A stretch of DNA of 64,000 nt from Hyphomonadaceae bacterium BRH_c29 (GCA_000961695.1 LADW01000077.1:1-64000); one strand, 5' to 3'. Shown: positions 15,964-25,341, numbered from the stretch's first letter. Notes: generated by a model from the letters alone, not told the origin. Translations and numbers: made by a program.

Positions 15964-17955
15964 CTAGGTATCCAGGAAGCTGCGCAGTTTGCGGCTGCGG
16001 CTCGGGTGCTTCAGTTTGCGGAGCGCTTTGGCTTCGATCTGGCGGATACGTTCGCGGGTGACCGAGAATTGCTGGCCGACTTCTTCCAGCGTGTGATCGG
16101 TGTTCATGCCGATGCCGAAGCGCATGCGCAACACGCGTTCTTCACGCGGGGTGAGTGAGGCGAGCACGCGGGTCGTCGTTTCGCGAAGGTTCGACTGGAT
16201 CGCAGCGTCGACGGGCAGAAGCGCCATCTTGTCCTCGATGAAGTCGCCGAGGTTTGAATCCTCGTCGTCGCCAATCGGTGTTTCCAGCGAGATCGGCTCT
16301 TTCGCGATCTTCAGAACCTTGCGGATCTTCTCCAGCGGCAGGCCCAGCTTTTCGGCCAGTTCTTCCGGTGTCGGCTCGCGGCCAATCTCGTGCAGCATCT
16401 GGCGCTGTGTGCGGATGATCTTGTTGATCGTCTCGATCATGTGCACCGGAATACGGATCGTGCGGGCCTGGTCCGCGATGGACCGCGTAATGGCCTGACG
16501 AATCCACCAAGTGGCATAGGTCGAGAACTTGTAGCCGCGGCGATACTCGAACTTGTCCACGGCTTTCATGAGACCAATGTTGCCTTCCTGGATGAGATCC
16601 AGGAACTGAAGGCCACGGTTGGTATATTTCTTCGCAATGGAGATCACGAGGCGGAGGTTGGCTTCCACCATCTCCTTCTTCGCAATCCGCGCTTCGCGCT
16701 CGCCCTTCTGCACTGTCTGGACGATGCGACGATAGTCATCAATCGGAATACCGATTTCCTGCGAGATATCGGAAATCTCCGAACGCACTTCTTCGATGTC
16801 GGCTTCCTTGCCATCGACGAAGCGTTTCCACTTGGCCGAAAGCCCGCGCACTTTCTCGACCCAGTCGGGTTCGAGTTCGCGGCCGAAATAGTTCTCGAGG
16901 AATTCCTTGCGCGGCACGCCATGCGCGTCAGCGAGACGCATCAGCTTGCCTTCAAGGCCCATCAGTTTCTTGTTGATCGCGTAGAGCTGTTCCACCAGCG
17001 CCTCGATACGGGCGTTGTTGATGTGGATTGTCTTGAGGCTCTCGACGATATTGTTGGAAAGCTCGTCATATTCGGACTGCGCCTTCGGCGTCAGTTCCTT
17101 GCCTTCCATCCTGCGGGTGACAAGGCGGTCCTGCAGCTTGCGATAGCGGCCGAACCCTTCGGAGATTTCGTCAAGTTTGGCGAGGACACCGTCACGAAGC
17201 TCTGCTTCCATGGCCGACATGGACATGGCGGCGGCGTCGTCTTCGTCCTCTTCGTCTTCCTGTTCCTGCTGCTGACGCTCGCGCTCGGCCTCGACTTCGT
17301 CGACGTCGCCGCGGCGGGCCTTGGCCTTGCCCTGTTCAGGCTCAGGCTCTTTTTCGACAGGTTTGGGCTCCGGCGGCGGGTTTTCCGCGCCATAGGTCGC
17401 TTCCAGGTCGATCAGGTCGCGCAGCAGAATCCGCTCGTTGATCAGCTCGTCACGCCACACCATCATGGCTTCAAACGTCAGCGGGCTTTCGCAGAGACCC
17501 CGGATCATGGCGTCGCGGCCGGCTTCGATCCGCTTGGCGATCGCAATCTCACCCTCTCGGGAAAGAAGCTCCACCGCGCCCATTTCGCGCAGGTACATGC
17601 GAACCGGATCGTCGGTCCGGTCAGACCCACGGGCATTGCCCTTCTTCACGACGACCTTGCGGTCCTCGATCTTGGTCAGGGCCTTGCCTTCGGCTTCCGC
17701 CTCTTCTTCGCTCTCGACGACGGCAATGCCCATTTCCGAGATCTGGGACATCACGTCCTCGATCTGGTCGGAGGTCATTTCGTCATTCGGCAACAGGGCG
17801 TTGATTTCGTCATGCGTGATGAAGCCGCGCTTCTGGGCGCGCTTCAGGACTTTTTTGACGTCGGTCGCGTTAAAATCGACGAGACCGGACTCGTTGTCCT
17901 TCTCGTCTTCATTATCGCCATCACCCTGCGTGTTCTTCTGCTTGGCAGATGCCAT
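15964..17955 (-). CDS. rpoD: RNA polymerase primary sigma factor RpoD
   Basis: A 663-residue sigma-70 housekeeping factor. Region 1.1 is recognisable near the N-terminus ([19 protein letters not shown]). An acidic insert ([15 protein letters not shown]) lies in the non-conserved region. Region 2 includes [20 protein letters not shown] and [19 protein letters not shown]. Region 4 ends in [20 protein letters not shown] and a short tail KLRSFLDT. It directs RNA polymerase to the -35/-10 promoters. dnaG lies 63 bp upstream on the same strand, the old sigma operon pair; rpsU is not present. Confidence 0.97.
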   Translation of the reverse strand: MASAKQKNTQGDGDNEDEKDNESGLVDFNATDVKKVLKRAQKRGFITHDEINALLPNDEMTSDQIEDVMSQISEMGIAVVESEEEAEAEGKALTKIEDRKVVVKKGNARGSDRTDDPVRMYLREMGAVELLSREGEIAIAKRIEAGRDAMIRGLCESPLTFEAMMVWRDELINERILLRDLIDLEATYGAENPPPEPKPVEKEPEPEQGKAKARRGDVDEVEAERERQQQEQEDEEDEDDAAAMSMSAMEAELRDGVLAKLDEISEGFGRYRKLQDRLVTRRMEGKELTPKAQSEYDELSNNIVESLKTIHINNARIEALVEQLYAINKKLMGLEGKLMRLADAHGVPRKEFLENYFGRELEPDWVEKVRGLSAKWKRFVDGKEADIEEVRSEISDISQEIGIPIDDYRRIVQTVQKGEREARIAKKEMVEANLRLVISIAKKYTNRGLQFLDLIQEGNIGLMKAVDKFEYRRGYKFSTYATWWIRQAITRSIADQARTIRIPVHMIETINKIIRTQRQMLHEIGREPTPEELAEKLGLPLEKIRKVLKIAKEPISLETPIGDDEDSNLGDFIEDKMALLPVDAAIQSNLRETTTRVLASLTPREERVLRMRFGIGMNTDHTLEEVGQQFSVTRERIRQIEAKALRKLKHPSRSRKLRSFLDT

Positions 17956-18018
17956 TCAATCTCTCTCCCGTGAGGTACAGCGCGCTCACCGCCATACGTC
18001 TCAAAGTTCCTGTGCCCT

Positions 18019-19899
18019 TCAGCTTTCGCCGACTTTTCCTGCTGCGTCGTTCATGCGGGCTCTCAGAGCCCTTCGTTCCGCCACAAGCTGGTGCTTTCGC
18101 CGCCAGGCTGATGGCGACGACGTAGCATCCGCGCCAGCATCATCCATGCCAACGTCGGTGTCCTGCTCTGCGGAACGACCTGCAACCATGTATTGCTCGA
18201 GGGCGATAAGCCATTCCCGGGCCTCGGGTCCATCGACCGCTATCGGAGGCGTATGGGGATATTCTTTGAGCAGTCTGGACGCGCGCATGTTCCCTACGTC
18301 CGCTAAATGGGCGCACAGAGCCCCGCGGTCAATAGGGTTTCCTGCATGTGCGAAATCCAGCACCGTATCGCGGATCAGGCTGACATCGGCATCGGCGAAG
18401 ACCGCGAGCGCGAGCGTTTCAGCCCCCATATCGAGCAGTTCAGGCGTATCGACGGCCCGAACCACAGCGCCGAGCCCCCGCAACTTGGCCGGCGTGCCGC
18501 CCTTCAGCTCAACCTGGCCCTGCTCGCCTGAGGCGGGAAACTGTCCCGTTCCGGATCGTTTTCTGTAGTCACCATTGCGGTTTGGCGTGCGGCGGCTGGC
18601 CTGACGAATTTGCCAGAAATGATCCCGCATGCGTGATTTCAGGTCCCGCTCATATGCCGCCCGCACGCCGGGGTGCTTGATCTGGGTCGTCGCCGCCTGC
18701 AAGCGCGCTTCCAGCCCAGCCTGGCGTTCGGGCGTATCGAGCGCCTCCGCGTCGCGCTCGCGCATCCAGAGCAATTCCGACAGCGAGATCCGGCCTTCAA
18801 TCGCGTCCGCCATGGCGCCGGGGCCGCGGGCGCGAATCAGGTCATCCGGATCCATGCCGTCAGGAAGCAGCACAAAGTACAGCGACCGCCCCGGCTCGAC
18901 ATGCGGTAAGGCGCGGTCAATCGCCCGGTAAGCAGCGCCAAGGCCAGCCCGGTCGCCATCGAAGCAAAGCACAGGCTCCGGCCCCGCTTTCCAGATCAGG
19001 CTGAGCTGGTCTTCGGTCAGCGCCGTACCGAGCGGGGCAACGGACGTGCCGAACCCGGCTTCAGCCAGTGCGATGGCGTCCATATAGCCTTCGCAAACAA
19101 TCAGACCGCCGCCTTCGCCTCCGCCCAGCGCCTCACGCGCCACCTTGTAACGGTAGAGGATGTTGGACTTGTGGAAGAGCGGCGTGTCGCCCGAGTTCAG
19201 GTATTTCGGCTTCGCATCTGGCGTCAGGGCCCTGCCCCCGAAGGCGATGATCCCGCCGCGCACATCCGCAATCGGGAACATGAGACGGCCCCGGAACGCG
19301 TCATAGGGCTCCCCACCCCGGTCGCTTTCCTTGGCGAGGCCCGCCTCAAGGATTTCCTTCGCGGTGAAGCCTTTTTCTTTCAGATGGTCGATCGTCATCC
19401 GCCAGTCATCTGGCGAATAGCCGAGCCGGTGGCGCTTCCACGCTGCAGGCCTCAGCCCCCGGCCCTCCAGATAGGATCGCGCGCCGGCACCATCGGCAGA
19501 GTGGAGCCGGTCTTCGAAATAGGAGGCCGCCGCTTCGCAAGCCGCCTGAAGACGCTTGCGGTGATCGTATTCCTCAGCTGCTTCCGGGCTCGCCTTGGGC
19601 AATTGCATGCCGGCCTCTTCGGCCAGCTTCTCAACGGCTTCCATGAAGGTCAACCGTTCTGTCTCCATGACAAAACTGATGACGTCGCCGCCAATGCCGG
19701 AGGAGAAATCCTTGAAGATGCGCTTCTGGTCGTTGACGTAGAAGCTCGGCGATTTCTCACTCGTGAACGGAGAGAGCCCGACCCATTCCTTGCCCTTCTT
19801 GGTCAGCTTCACCTTCCGGCCGATCACATCCGATGGCCGGATGCGGGCTTTCAGCTCCTCTACGAAGCCGTCAGGAATGCGGATGGCGGATTGTGACAT
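18019..19899 (-). CDS. dnaG: DNA primase DnaG lacking zinc-finger ligands
   Basis: About 626 residues. The Toprim core is clear: LIVCEGYMDAIALAEAG, PVLCFDGDRAGLGAAYRAID and PDGMDPDDLIRARGPG. The N-terminal CHC2 domain is present in outline but its metal ligands are gone: canonical CPFHxEKTPSF is SPFTSEKSPSF (residues 43-53), and YHCFGCGxGGD is FKDFSSGIGGD (62-72). The C-terminal DnaB-binding region follows after residue 440. DnaG makes RNA primers at the replication fork. The start at 19899 (MSQSAIRIPDGF) is chosen because the track start at 19956 runs into the terminator of the upstream gene. I believe similar changes occur in other alphaproteobacterial DnaGs, but cannot check. Confidence 0.95.
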   Translation of the reverse strand: MSQSAIRIPDGFVEELKARIRPSDVIGRKVKLTKKGKEWVGLSPFTSEKSPSFYVNDQKRIFKDFSSGIGGDVISFVMETERLTFMEAVEKLAEEAGMQLPKASPEAAEEYDHRKRLQAACEAAASYFEDRLHSADGAGARSYLEGRGLRPAAWKRHRLGYSPDDWRMTIDHLKEKGFTAKEILEAGLAKESDRGGEPYDAFRGRLMFPIADVRGGIIAFGGRALTPDAKPKYLNSGDTPLFHKSNILYRYKVAREALGGGEGGGLIVCEGYMDAIALAEAGFGTSVAPLGTALTEDQLSLIWKAGPEPVLCFDGDRAGLGAAYRAIDRALPHVEPGRSLYFVLLPDGMDPDDLIRARGPGAMADAIEGRISLSELLWMRERDAEALDTPERQAGLEARLQAATTQIKHPGVRAAYERDLKSRMRDHFWQIRQASRRTPNRNGDYRKRSGTGQFPASGEQGQVELKGGTPAKLRGLGAVVRAVDTPELLDMGAETLALAVFADADVSLIRDTVLDFAHAGNPIDRGALCAHLADVGNMRASRLLKEYPHTPPIAVDGPEAREWLIALEQYMVAGRSAEQDTDVGMDDAGADATSSPSAWRRKHQLVAERRALRARMNDAAGKVGES

Positions 19900-19956
19900 C
19901 CGCGTAGAATACCGCGTTCGCGCCTCCGGGGAAACGGACCATTTCACGCGCATCAC

Positions 19957-19990
19957 AGAAAAAGGGCCCGGCGGGAACCGGGCCCTTTCC
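19957..19990 (-). terminator. Intrinsic terminator of PRC-barrel lipoprotein gene
   Basis: On the minus strand AAAGGGCCCGG-TTCCCG-CCGGGCCCTTT is an 11-bp perfect stem followed by a T-tract (TTTTTCTG). It lies just past the lipoprotein stop and before the dnaG start, separating the two units. Confidence 0.85.
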
Positions 19991-20011
19991 TGCTGCCTGA
20001 TTGGCGGCGGC

Positions 20012-20782
20012 TTACTTGTCGCGCTTCAGCATTTTCGCCTTGGCGAGCGTGTCTGCGTCCAGGTCGATCATGACCGAACCATCGCCGTCGCCCTGCTCAA
20101 TCTTCAGAGCGTCTGCGTCGATGACGAACAGGTCCATGCCGGCCATGCCATCGGCGACCACGACATATTCCGGTGTGCCGTCCTGGTTCAGGACAAAGTC
20201 TTTCACACGGAGCATATTGTCACCGAAGGGCAAGGAAGCGGTCGCGCCCATGACTTCGGATGCCAGGCGGAAGTCGTCGAGTCCATTCTGCTCAAATTCC
20301 GGCAGGGTCTCCAGCGAGGCTTCCGAATAGGTCACGCGGACATCCGGCTCATCCTCGCCGCTCACCGGCAGGATTTTGGCAGCATCGAAGCTGATCGCAT
20401 GCAGCGTGCCGCCGATACCGGCCACACCGCTCTCACGCAGGATCAGCTTCGGTGCATCACCGTCCTCGCCAATCCAGACATCCGCCACGGTCGCAATATC
20501 TTCGCCGGCCGGATTTTGCACCGAGGCGCCAATCAGGTCGGACGCAAGCAGCTCGTCGGAGGCCAACGTGTAATCCGCGTGAGTTTCGGCAGCGACTTCC
20601 GCGCGCGACATGCTTTCCACGTCAGCAGTGAGGTTTTCATGCGCCTCATTCGTCGTCGCGGCGGGCGTTTCCGTCACGGGCTGGTCCAGAGACGCGGTCT
20701 GTGCTTCGGATTTGGACTGACTACAGGCCGTCGCTCCGATCATCAGGGCAATGGCACTGGCGGTAACAAGAAGGGGTTTCAT
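20012..20782 (-). CDS. PRC-barrel domain lipoprotein
   Basis: A 256-residue exported protein. Signal peptide and lipobox: MKPLLVTASAIALMIGATAC, with Cys20 the likely lipidation site. A low-complexity Thr/Ala/Glu stretch follows, then two PRC-barrel-like segments: ASDLIGASVQNPAGEDIATVAD and ASEVMGATASLPFGDNMLRV. PRC-barrels bind protein partners or RNA; such exported forms in alphaproteobacteria have no set function. I chose the ATG at 20782 with AAAGGACG upstream; the track start includes 24 non-native residues. It has its own terminator and no operon partner. Confidence 0.82.
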   Translation of the reverse strand: MKPLLVTASAIALMIGATACSQSKSEAQTASLDQPVTETPAATTNEAHENLTADVESMSRAEVAAETHADYTLASDELLASDLIGASVQNPAGEDIATVADVWIGEDGDAPKLILRESGVAGIGGTLHAISFDAAKILPVSGEDEPDVRVTYSEASLETLPEFEQNGLDDFRLASEVMGATASLPFGDNMLRVKDFVLNQDGTPEYVVVADGMAGMDLFVIDADALKIEQGDGDGSVMIDLDADTLAKAKMLKRDK

Positions 20783-20871
20783 GGGTTCGTCCTTTCTGCG
20801 GTTTGGGTATCGCAGGAACGAACACGACCTCCGGTCTGTTCCGAAGGTTAACAAGGTTTCAGGTTGTCAGA

Positions 20872-21342
20872 TCAGCTGGCGCGCGAAAGCGCCTTGCGGA
20901 CGGCTTTGCCAGCTGCGCCGGTCTCGACCATGCCCGGATAACGCTCTTTCAGCGCACTCATGCAACGGCCAAGATCCTTGAGTTTCGAGGCGCCAAGGTC
21001 CGTCACGATCTCCTCGACAGCATTTTCCAGCGCCTTGCCCTGCAATGGGACCGGCAGGAATTGCTGAATGATGTCGATTTCCTCGCGCTCGCGGATGGCT
21101 TCCTCAAGACGGCCAGCGTCTTCGTGGTCACGCGCAGCGATTTCGCGCTGGGCAACCATGGTCTCCAACACACCGCGTACGTCTGCATCGGGACAGCCTT
21201 CGCCGACCCCGCGCCCACGGGCACACACATCGCGATCCCGCACAGCGCAGTCGATCAGCCGCAGCGTAGCCAGCCGGACTCCCGGCTTGCCAGTTTCGGT
21301 CTCAGACTTAAGGGCATTTGCAATGCGCGCCTTGAGCGACAT
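20872..21342 (-). CDS. GatB/YqeY domain protein
   Basis: About 156 residues, the YqeY family, related to the tail domain of GatB. Typical segments are MSLKARIANALKSE, LATLRLIDCAVRDRD, EREEIDIIQQFLPVPL and LKDLGRCMSALKERYPG. The GatB tail binds tRNA elbow; free-standing YqeY may do the same but the role is not known. A longer start at 21369 is possible; the ATG at 21342 gives the usual N-terminus. The gene is divergent from carA, a common alphaproteobacterial arrangement. Confidence 0.9.
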   Translation of the reverse strand: MSLKARIANALKSETETGKPGVRLATLRLIDCAVRDRDVCARGRGVGEGCPDADVRGVLETMVAQREIAARDHEDAGRLEEAIREREEIDIIQQFLPVPLQGKALENAVEEIVTDLGASKLKDLGRCMSALKERYPGMVETGAAGKAVRKALSRAS

Positions 21343-21407
21343 CACTCCACTCGTATCTTCTCGGCCCATGCCGGGTTTTGCCTCTCATGCCCTGCCGCAT
21401 CACTTGC

Positions 21408-21436
21408 TTGACGCCGCCAGGACTCCGCCCCAATAC
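21408..21436 (+). promoter_or_regulatory. Possible promoter of carA
   Basis: TTGACG (21408-21413), 17 bp, then CAATAC (21431-21436), about 65 bp upstream of the carA start. The -35 matches the alphaproteobacterial housekeeping TTGACG well; the -10 is weak. It lies in the yqeY/carA divergent gap. Confidence 0.35.
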
Positions 21437-21501
21437 ACCGGTCGAACTTCACGCGGATGGGTTAATGAGACCCTACGCAGCGCCCGGAAGGTGTGACAAA
21501 T

Positions 21502-22689
21502 ATGTCCTACTTGGCCAAAACTCAAGCCACTACATCAGCCACGGGAGCAATCGCCCTGGCGGACGGCACGATATTCCTTGGAAACGGCGCTGGCGCCGAG
21601 GGTATTCGTGTCGGCGAATTGTGTTTCAATACAGCGATCACGGGCTATCAGGAGATTCTCACGGACCCCTCCTATGCTTCCCAGATCGTGCTGTTCACAT
21701 TCCCGCATATCGGGAATGTCGGCGCCAATAGCGAAGACCATGAAGAGTCGTCAGCCGCGGGCGCAAACGGGGCACTCGGCGCCATTTTCCGCGAGCCGAT
21801 CACCGCGCCGTCCAACTGGCGCGCCACGGAAAGCTTCGAATCATGGCTGCGGAAGCGCGGCACTGTCGGCCTTTCGGGCGTCGACACGCGCGCCATCACG
21901 CGCCTGATCCGCGAAAAAGGCATGCAAAAAGCTGCGATCTGCCATCAGCCGGGCGGAAATATCGATCTGGACGCCCTGATTGAGACAGCCCGCGCCTGGG
22001 AAGGCCTGGAAGCGGCGGATCTTGCTGCGAATGTGGATACCGAGGCTAATTTCGAGAATGAAGAAAACCTGTGGCAGCCGGCTTCGGGCTATGGTCACCT
22101 CGACAAACCGGAATTCCACGTCGTCCTCGTCGATTTCGGCGTGAAGAAGAACATCCTGCGGAACCTCGCCAGCGTTGGCATTCAGACCACCGTGGTCAAT
22201 GGCGATACATCCTTCGACCAGATTTCGGCGCTGAAACCAGATGGCATCGTGTTCTCGAACGGCCCGGGAGATCCGGCCGCCACGATCGAGCGTTCAGGCG
22301 AGATGATCCGCGCAGTCATCGCCAGCGGTTTGCCGATCCTCGGCATTTGCCTCGGCCACCAGCTACTTGCCCTCGCACTGGGGGCGAAGACGATGAAGAT
22401 GGCACAAGGCCACCATGGCGCGAACCACCCGGTGAAAGACATTGCCACCGGCAAGGTTGAGATCGTGTCCATGAACCATGGCTTCACGGTTGATCCGACC
22501 ACGCTGCCAGCCGGCGTCGAGGAGAGCCACCGCTCGCTGTTTGACGGCACCAATTCCGGCCTTGCCGTCAAGGATCGCCCGATCATCTCGGTCCAGCATC
22601 ACCCCGAAGCAAGCCCCGGCCCTCAGGACAGCTTCTACTTGTTCAAACGTTTCGCCGGTTTGTTGGAGCAGCATCGGGCAGAGAAATAG
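21502..22689 (+). CDS. carA: Carbamoyl-phosphate synthase small subunit
   Basis: About 395 residues. The N-terminal CPSase domain has [20 protein letters not shown]. The C-terminal class I glutamine amidotransferase has its nucleophile Cys in [16 protein letters not shown] and the His/Glu pair in [11 protein letters not shown]. It hydrolyses glutamine and channels ammonia to CarB for carbamoyl phosphate, feeding pyrimidine and arginine synthesis. The track begins at a GTG (21493); the ATG at 21502 has the better-spaced GGAAGG. carB is 4.6 kb downstream on the same strand, separated by six unrelated genes, so the two are not in one simple operon. Confidence 0.96.
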   Translation: MSYLAKTQATTSATGAIALADGTIFLGNGAGAEGIRVGELCFNTAITGYQEILTDPSYASQIVLFTFPHIGNVGANSEDHEESSAAGANGALGAIFREPITAPSNWRATESFESWLRKRGTVGLSGVDTRAITRLIREKGMQKAAICHQPGGNIDLDALIETARAWEGLEAADLAANVDTEANFENEENLWQPASGYGHLDKPEFHVVLVDFGVKKNILRNLASVGIQTTVVNGDTSFDQISALKPDGIVFSNGPGDPAATIERSGEMIRAVIASGLPILGICLGHQLLALALGAKTMKMAQGHHGANHPVKDIATGKVEIVSMNHGFTVDPTTLPAGVEESHRSLFDGTNSGLAVKDRPIISVQHHPEASPGPQDSFYLFKRFAGLLEQHRAEK

Positions 22690-22718
22690 TTTCCCGCCCC
22701 TTTTGAAAGTGCACGGCC

Positions 22719-23390
22719 ATGACGGCCATTCCCGCTCCGGGGCCCCCGCCCGGCGACAATCGGCTGGGCGCCATTCTCGATGACCTCTCCGGCAAGGGCT
22801 GGAGCTGGCAACCGGACTTTCTGCCTGAGGCGCTTTATCACGCTTTGCGCGCGGAGGTCCTGGCGATCAATGCAGAGGATGAGTTGGCTCCGGCTGGCAT
22901 CGGGCGAGAAACGGCGTTCCAGCTAGATCGAACAATCCGGCGCTCCCGAATTGCCTGGATGGACGGAACAACACCGGCACAGGCCGACTTCCTGCACTGG
23001 GCGGAACAGCTTCGTGAAAGCATAAACCGCTCACTGATGATTGGCATGTTCGAATTTGAAGCCTGTTTTGCAGTCTACAGGCCAGGGGAATTCTACGACC
23101 GCCATCTCGACAGTTTCGAAGGCGCCCGCAACCGGGTCGTCTCTCTGGTCGTGTATCTCAACGAGGACTGGCAGGCAGAGAGTGGCGGCGCGCTCCTGGT
23201 CTGGCCGGAAGGCGCAGGCGAGGAAGCGCCTCACGTCGCCCGCATCCTGCCTGAGCGGGCTGGCGTCGTGTTCATGCTGTCGGAAACCGTTCCGCATGCT
23301 GTAGAAGTGACGCATGCGCTACGTTTTGGGATCGCAGCCTGGTGGCGCGTGAACCCATCCATCCAGGGACAGATCGACCCACTTGCCTAA
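22719..23390 (+). CDS. 2OG-Fe(II) oxygenase, SM-20/prolyl 4-hydroxylase-like
   Basis: A 223-residue double-stranded beta-helix protein. The iron ligands are His and Asp in YDRHLDSFEG and a distal His in ETVPHAVEVTHALRFG; the Arg after it would bind 2-oxoglutarate. AVYRPGEFYDRHLD and VVYLNEDWQAESGG fit the SM-20/PKHD type. These enzymes hydroxylate prolines or other residues in target proteins; the substrate is unknown. It begins 29 bp after carA on the same strand and may be transcribed with it. Its stop overlaps the convergent tetR stop (CTAA). Confidence 0.85.
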   Translation: MTAIPAPGPPPGDNRLGAILDDLSGKGWSWQPDFLPEALYHALRAEVLAINAEDELAPAGIGRETAFQLDRTIRRSRIAWMDGTTPAQADFLHWAEQLRESINRSLMIGMFEFEACFAVYRPGEFYDRHLDSFEGARNRVVSLVVYLNEDWQAESGGALLVWPEGAGEEAPHVARILPERAGVVFMLSETVPHAVEVTHALRFGIAAWWRVNPSIQGQIDPLA

Positions 23391-23974
23391 CGCAGGTTGC
23401 GGATCATGATTTCGAAAGCTTCGTACACCTCATCCGGGGTCAGGCCATCAACCCCTTCTGCCAGCGCGATGCCCGCACCATTCAAGGCAGACTGGACCAG
23501 AACCGCATAGGGACCGACCCGCGATGGGTCGAAGCGCCCCCGACCCGCAAGGACTTCCATTGCCTGACGTACAGTGCCCTGACCGAGGTTCCGGTTGGAT
23601 TCGTACCATCCCTTCAGGCCAAGGACGACGGGGCCTTCATAAAGGACAATCTTGACATATTCCGGACGAGCCGCCCACTTCAGATAGACCCTCGCCCCGG
23701 TGAGAAACTGGATATAGGGATCCTGCTCCCCACTCATTTTCCCGGCTTCGGCGACGGCTTCCTCACCCATACGACTTTGCAGGTCTATCCACACTTCACG
23801 AAACAGATCGAGCTTGCTGGCAAAATGGTGGAACAGCGCGCCTTTCGTAACACCTGCAGCAGAAACGATGCTCGCAAGACTGGCGCTGAATCCTTCTTCA
23901 GCAAACCGGTCCCTTGCCGCATCGAGAATGCTGGCGCGAGTTGTTTCTGCTTGTGCTGCGGTTCGCCTTGCCAT
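23387..23974 (-). CDS. TetR/AcrR-family regulator
   Basis: A 195-residue regulator with a classical TetR HTH: ILDAARDRFAEEGFSASLAS, then VTKGALFHHFASKLDLF. The C-terminal ligand domain (EYVKIVLYEGPVVLG) resembles AcrR-type C-terminal domains. The ATG at 23974 gives the standard N-terminus MARRTAAQAETTRASIL; the track start adds 13 residues. A perfect palindrome lies 39 bp upstream (24013-24023), so autorepression is likely. No drug pump is adjacent, so its target genes are elsewhere or the gene only controls itself. Confidence 0.9.
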   Translation of the reverse strand: MARRTAAQAETTRASILDAARDRFAEEGFSASLASIVSAAGVTKGALFHHFASKLDLFREVWIDLQSRMGEEAVAEAGKMSGEQDPYIQFLTGARVYLKWAARPEYVKIVLYEGPVVLGLKGWYESNRNLGQGTVRQAMEVLAGRGRFDPSRVGPYAVLVQSALNGAGIALAEGVDGLTPDEVYEAFEIMIRNLR

Positions 23975-24012
23975 GCGGTCTTTTTTGAACTTTTTTCGTT
24001 GCTGACCTATCA

Positions 24013-24023
24013 TACCAATGGTA
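24013..24023. promoter_or_regulatory. Palindromic operator upstream of tetR
   Basis: TACCA-A-TGGTA is a perfect 5-1-5 inverted repeat starting 39 bp before the TetR start codon. Palindromes of this form are typical TetR/AcrR operators. It sits at the edge of an A/T-rich stretch where the promoter should be. Confidence 0.6.
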
Positions 24024-24054
24024 CGTTAAAAAATCAAAGCACTCTTAGGGTGAT

Positions 24055-24175
24055 TTCCTTGCCCGGAGGGTCGCGAGAATCTGCGCGCGTAGCGAGCTGG
24101 GTGGGACCGGCCTCTGGTCGACGCGGGATGCCAAGGAACTGCGCCCGCCTGAAAAGGTCCGGGCGCAGTTTTTGT
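24055..24175 (+). ncRNA. Candidate small structured RNA with intrinsic terminator
   Basis: The 236-bp gap between tetR and the M48 gene has a strong plus-strand terminator: AACTGCGCCCG (24137-24147), 12-nt loop, CGGGCGCAGTT (24160-24170), then TTTTTG. No plus-strand gene precedes it. Just upstream, TTCCTTG (24055-24061) can pair with CAAGGAA (24132-24138), whose last two bases are shared with the terminator stem, and GACC-GGCCTCT-GGTC forms an inner hairpin. A terminator without a gene suggests an sRNA of about 100-150 nt, perhaps with switching folds. No known RNA family was recognised. A further inverted repeat TTGGGCA/TGCCCAA follows and may serve the M48 gene. The minus-strand ORF 24045-24293 is taken as non-coding. 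Confidence 0.4.
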
Positions 24176-24249
24176 TTGGGCACGTTCTTTTGTTGAAGAT
24201 GCCCAAGAGCACCCAGCTCAAAGTCTCATTGTTCTGACGTGTTAAGCCA

Positions 24250-25227
24250 TCAGCGCAGCGGACCGCAGCGGCGCTCATATTCGGCGATGGCATCCGGCAT
24301 CCATTTGCGGAAATTTTCCGCGCGAGTTTCAGATGCCGGGTGCGTGCTCATCCATTCAGGTGGCCGCTGCCCCCCGCCAATCTTACCCATGCGCTGCCAG
24401 AGCTCCGGTGCCTCACGCGGATCGTAACAGGCGCGCACCAGCAGCTCGAGGCCGATCTTGTCGGCTTCGGTCTCGTGCTCACGGGAAAATTTCAGCATGC
24501 CGCCCTGCGCCGCAATACCGAACGCCTGCATGATGGCGCGCTGCTGCGACGGATCCAAGTCCCCCATCCCGACACCAACTACCATCTGGCCCATCTGCAT
24601 GACCTGCTGCTGGCTCATCCGCTCGGCACCATGATGGGCCAGCGCATGGCCGATCTCATGGCCCATCACCACCGCCAGCTTGTCCGGATCGGCAACATCG
24701 TCCATCCCGACCCGGCCATCAAAGTTTCCGGTAATATCCAGAATGCCAGTATAGACAGCCACATAGCCACCCGGCAGGCAAAATGCGTTCGGCGTGGCGG
24801 AGTGAACCACGTAATAGGTCCAGTCAAACTTGTCGGCGACCGGCGTGAAGCCATAGCCCTGTTGCAACAGCTCCTGCTCAAGCTCCACCGCCGCCGCCTG
24901 AAGGCGGGCGCCGATCTCGCGCACCGTCGCCGTCAGCTCTGCATCCTCGCCCGTACAGCTCTTGCTGGCGCACAGCACGGCATTCCCTTCGCTCTGCTCC
25001 TGGTTGAGGATCTGCAGGTAAGACTGCTGGCCAAGCTTCACTTCCTGCTCAATCGACACGGTGTTGAGCTGCGAACGGCCGGAGAACGGCACGGGCTTCT
25101 GGTTCATCTGCCAGTAGAGGAACAGGCCCACTGCCGCGACGAGGAGGAGCCCCAGGCGGCCGCGCAGCAGACGGGCGATCCCGCCACCGCCGCGATACGT
25201 GCCACCGGGTTGCGTTGGCATGCGCAT
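24250..25227 (-). CDS. M48-family zinc metalloprotease, membrane-anchored
   Basis: A 325-residue protein with one N-terminal membrane segment (LGLLLVAAVGLFLYW), a middle region containing YVVHSATPNAFCLPGGYVAV, and the zinc motif VVMGHEIGHALAHHGAERM, with the downstream Glu ligand in REHETEADKIGLELL. The closing STHPASETRAENFRKW is typical of M48 (LoiP/YggG group). Such proteases take part in outer membrane or envelope quality control. GGAGGACCC lies 9 nt before the ATG. An odd point is two Cys in a short insert (LCASKSCTGED) that could form a disulfide in the periplasm. Confidence 0.92.
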   Translation of the reverse strand: MRMPTQPGGTYRGGGGIARLLRGRLGLLLVAAVGLFLYWQMNQKPVPFSGRSQLNTVSIEQEVKLGQQSYLQILNQEQSEGNAVLCASKSCTGEDAELTATVREIGARLQAAAVELEQELLQQGYGFTPVADKFDWTYYVVHSATPNAFCLPGGYVAVYTGILDITGNFDGRVGMDDVADPDKLAVVMGHEIGHALAHHGAERMSQQQVMQMGQMVVGVGMGDLDPSQQRAIMQAFGIAAQGGMLKFSREHETEADKIGLELLVRACYDPREAPELWQRMGKIGGGQRPPEWMSTHPASETRAENFRKWMPDAIAEYERRCGPLR

Positions 25228-25341
25228 GAAATGGGTCCTCCGCCATCACGATTGCCTGGTGAGTGTTAACTGAGGGGCAAGGCAAGGGAAAGCGCCCGCC
25301 TCACGCTTTGCGTTCGCCACCGGAGCGACTATGTAGCAGAC

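Noticed and set aside
16390-17973. 527-residue plus-strand ORF opposite rpoD
   Set aside because: Antisense shadow of rpoD; no recognisable motif.
24085-24125. T-box-like GGGTGGGACC string
   Set aside because: No specifier stem, no downstream aminoacyl-tRNA synthetase or amino-acid gene, and T-boxes are rare in Proteobacteria.
24045-24293. 82-residue minus-strand ORF in the tetR-M48 gap
   Set aside because: It crosses the strong plus-strand terminator and the end of the M48 gene, has no Shine-Dalgarno and no domain; better explained as RNA or spacer.
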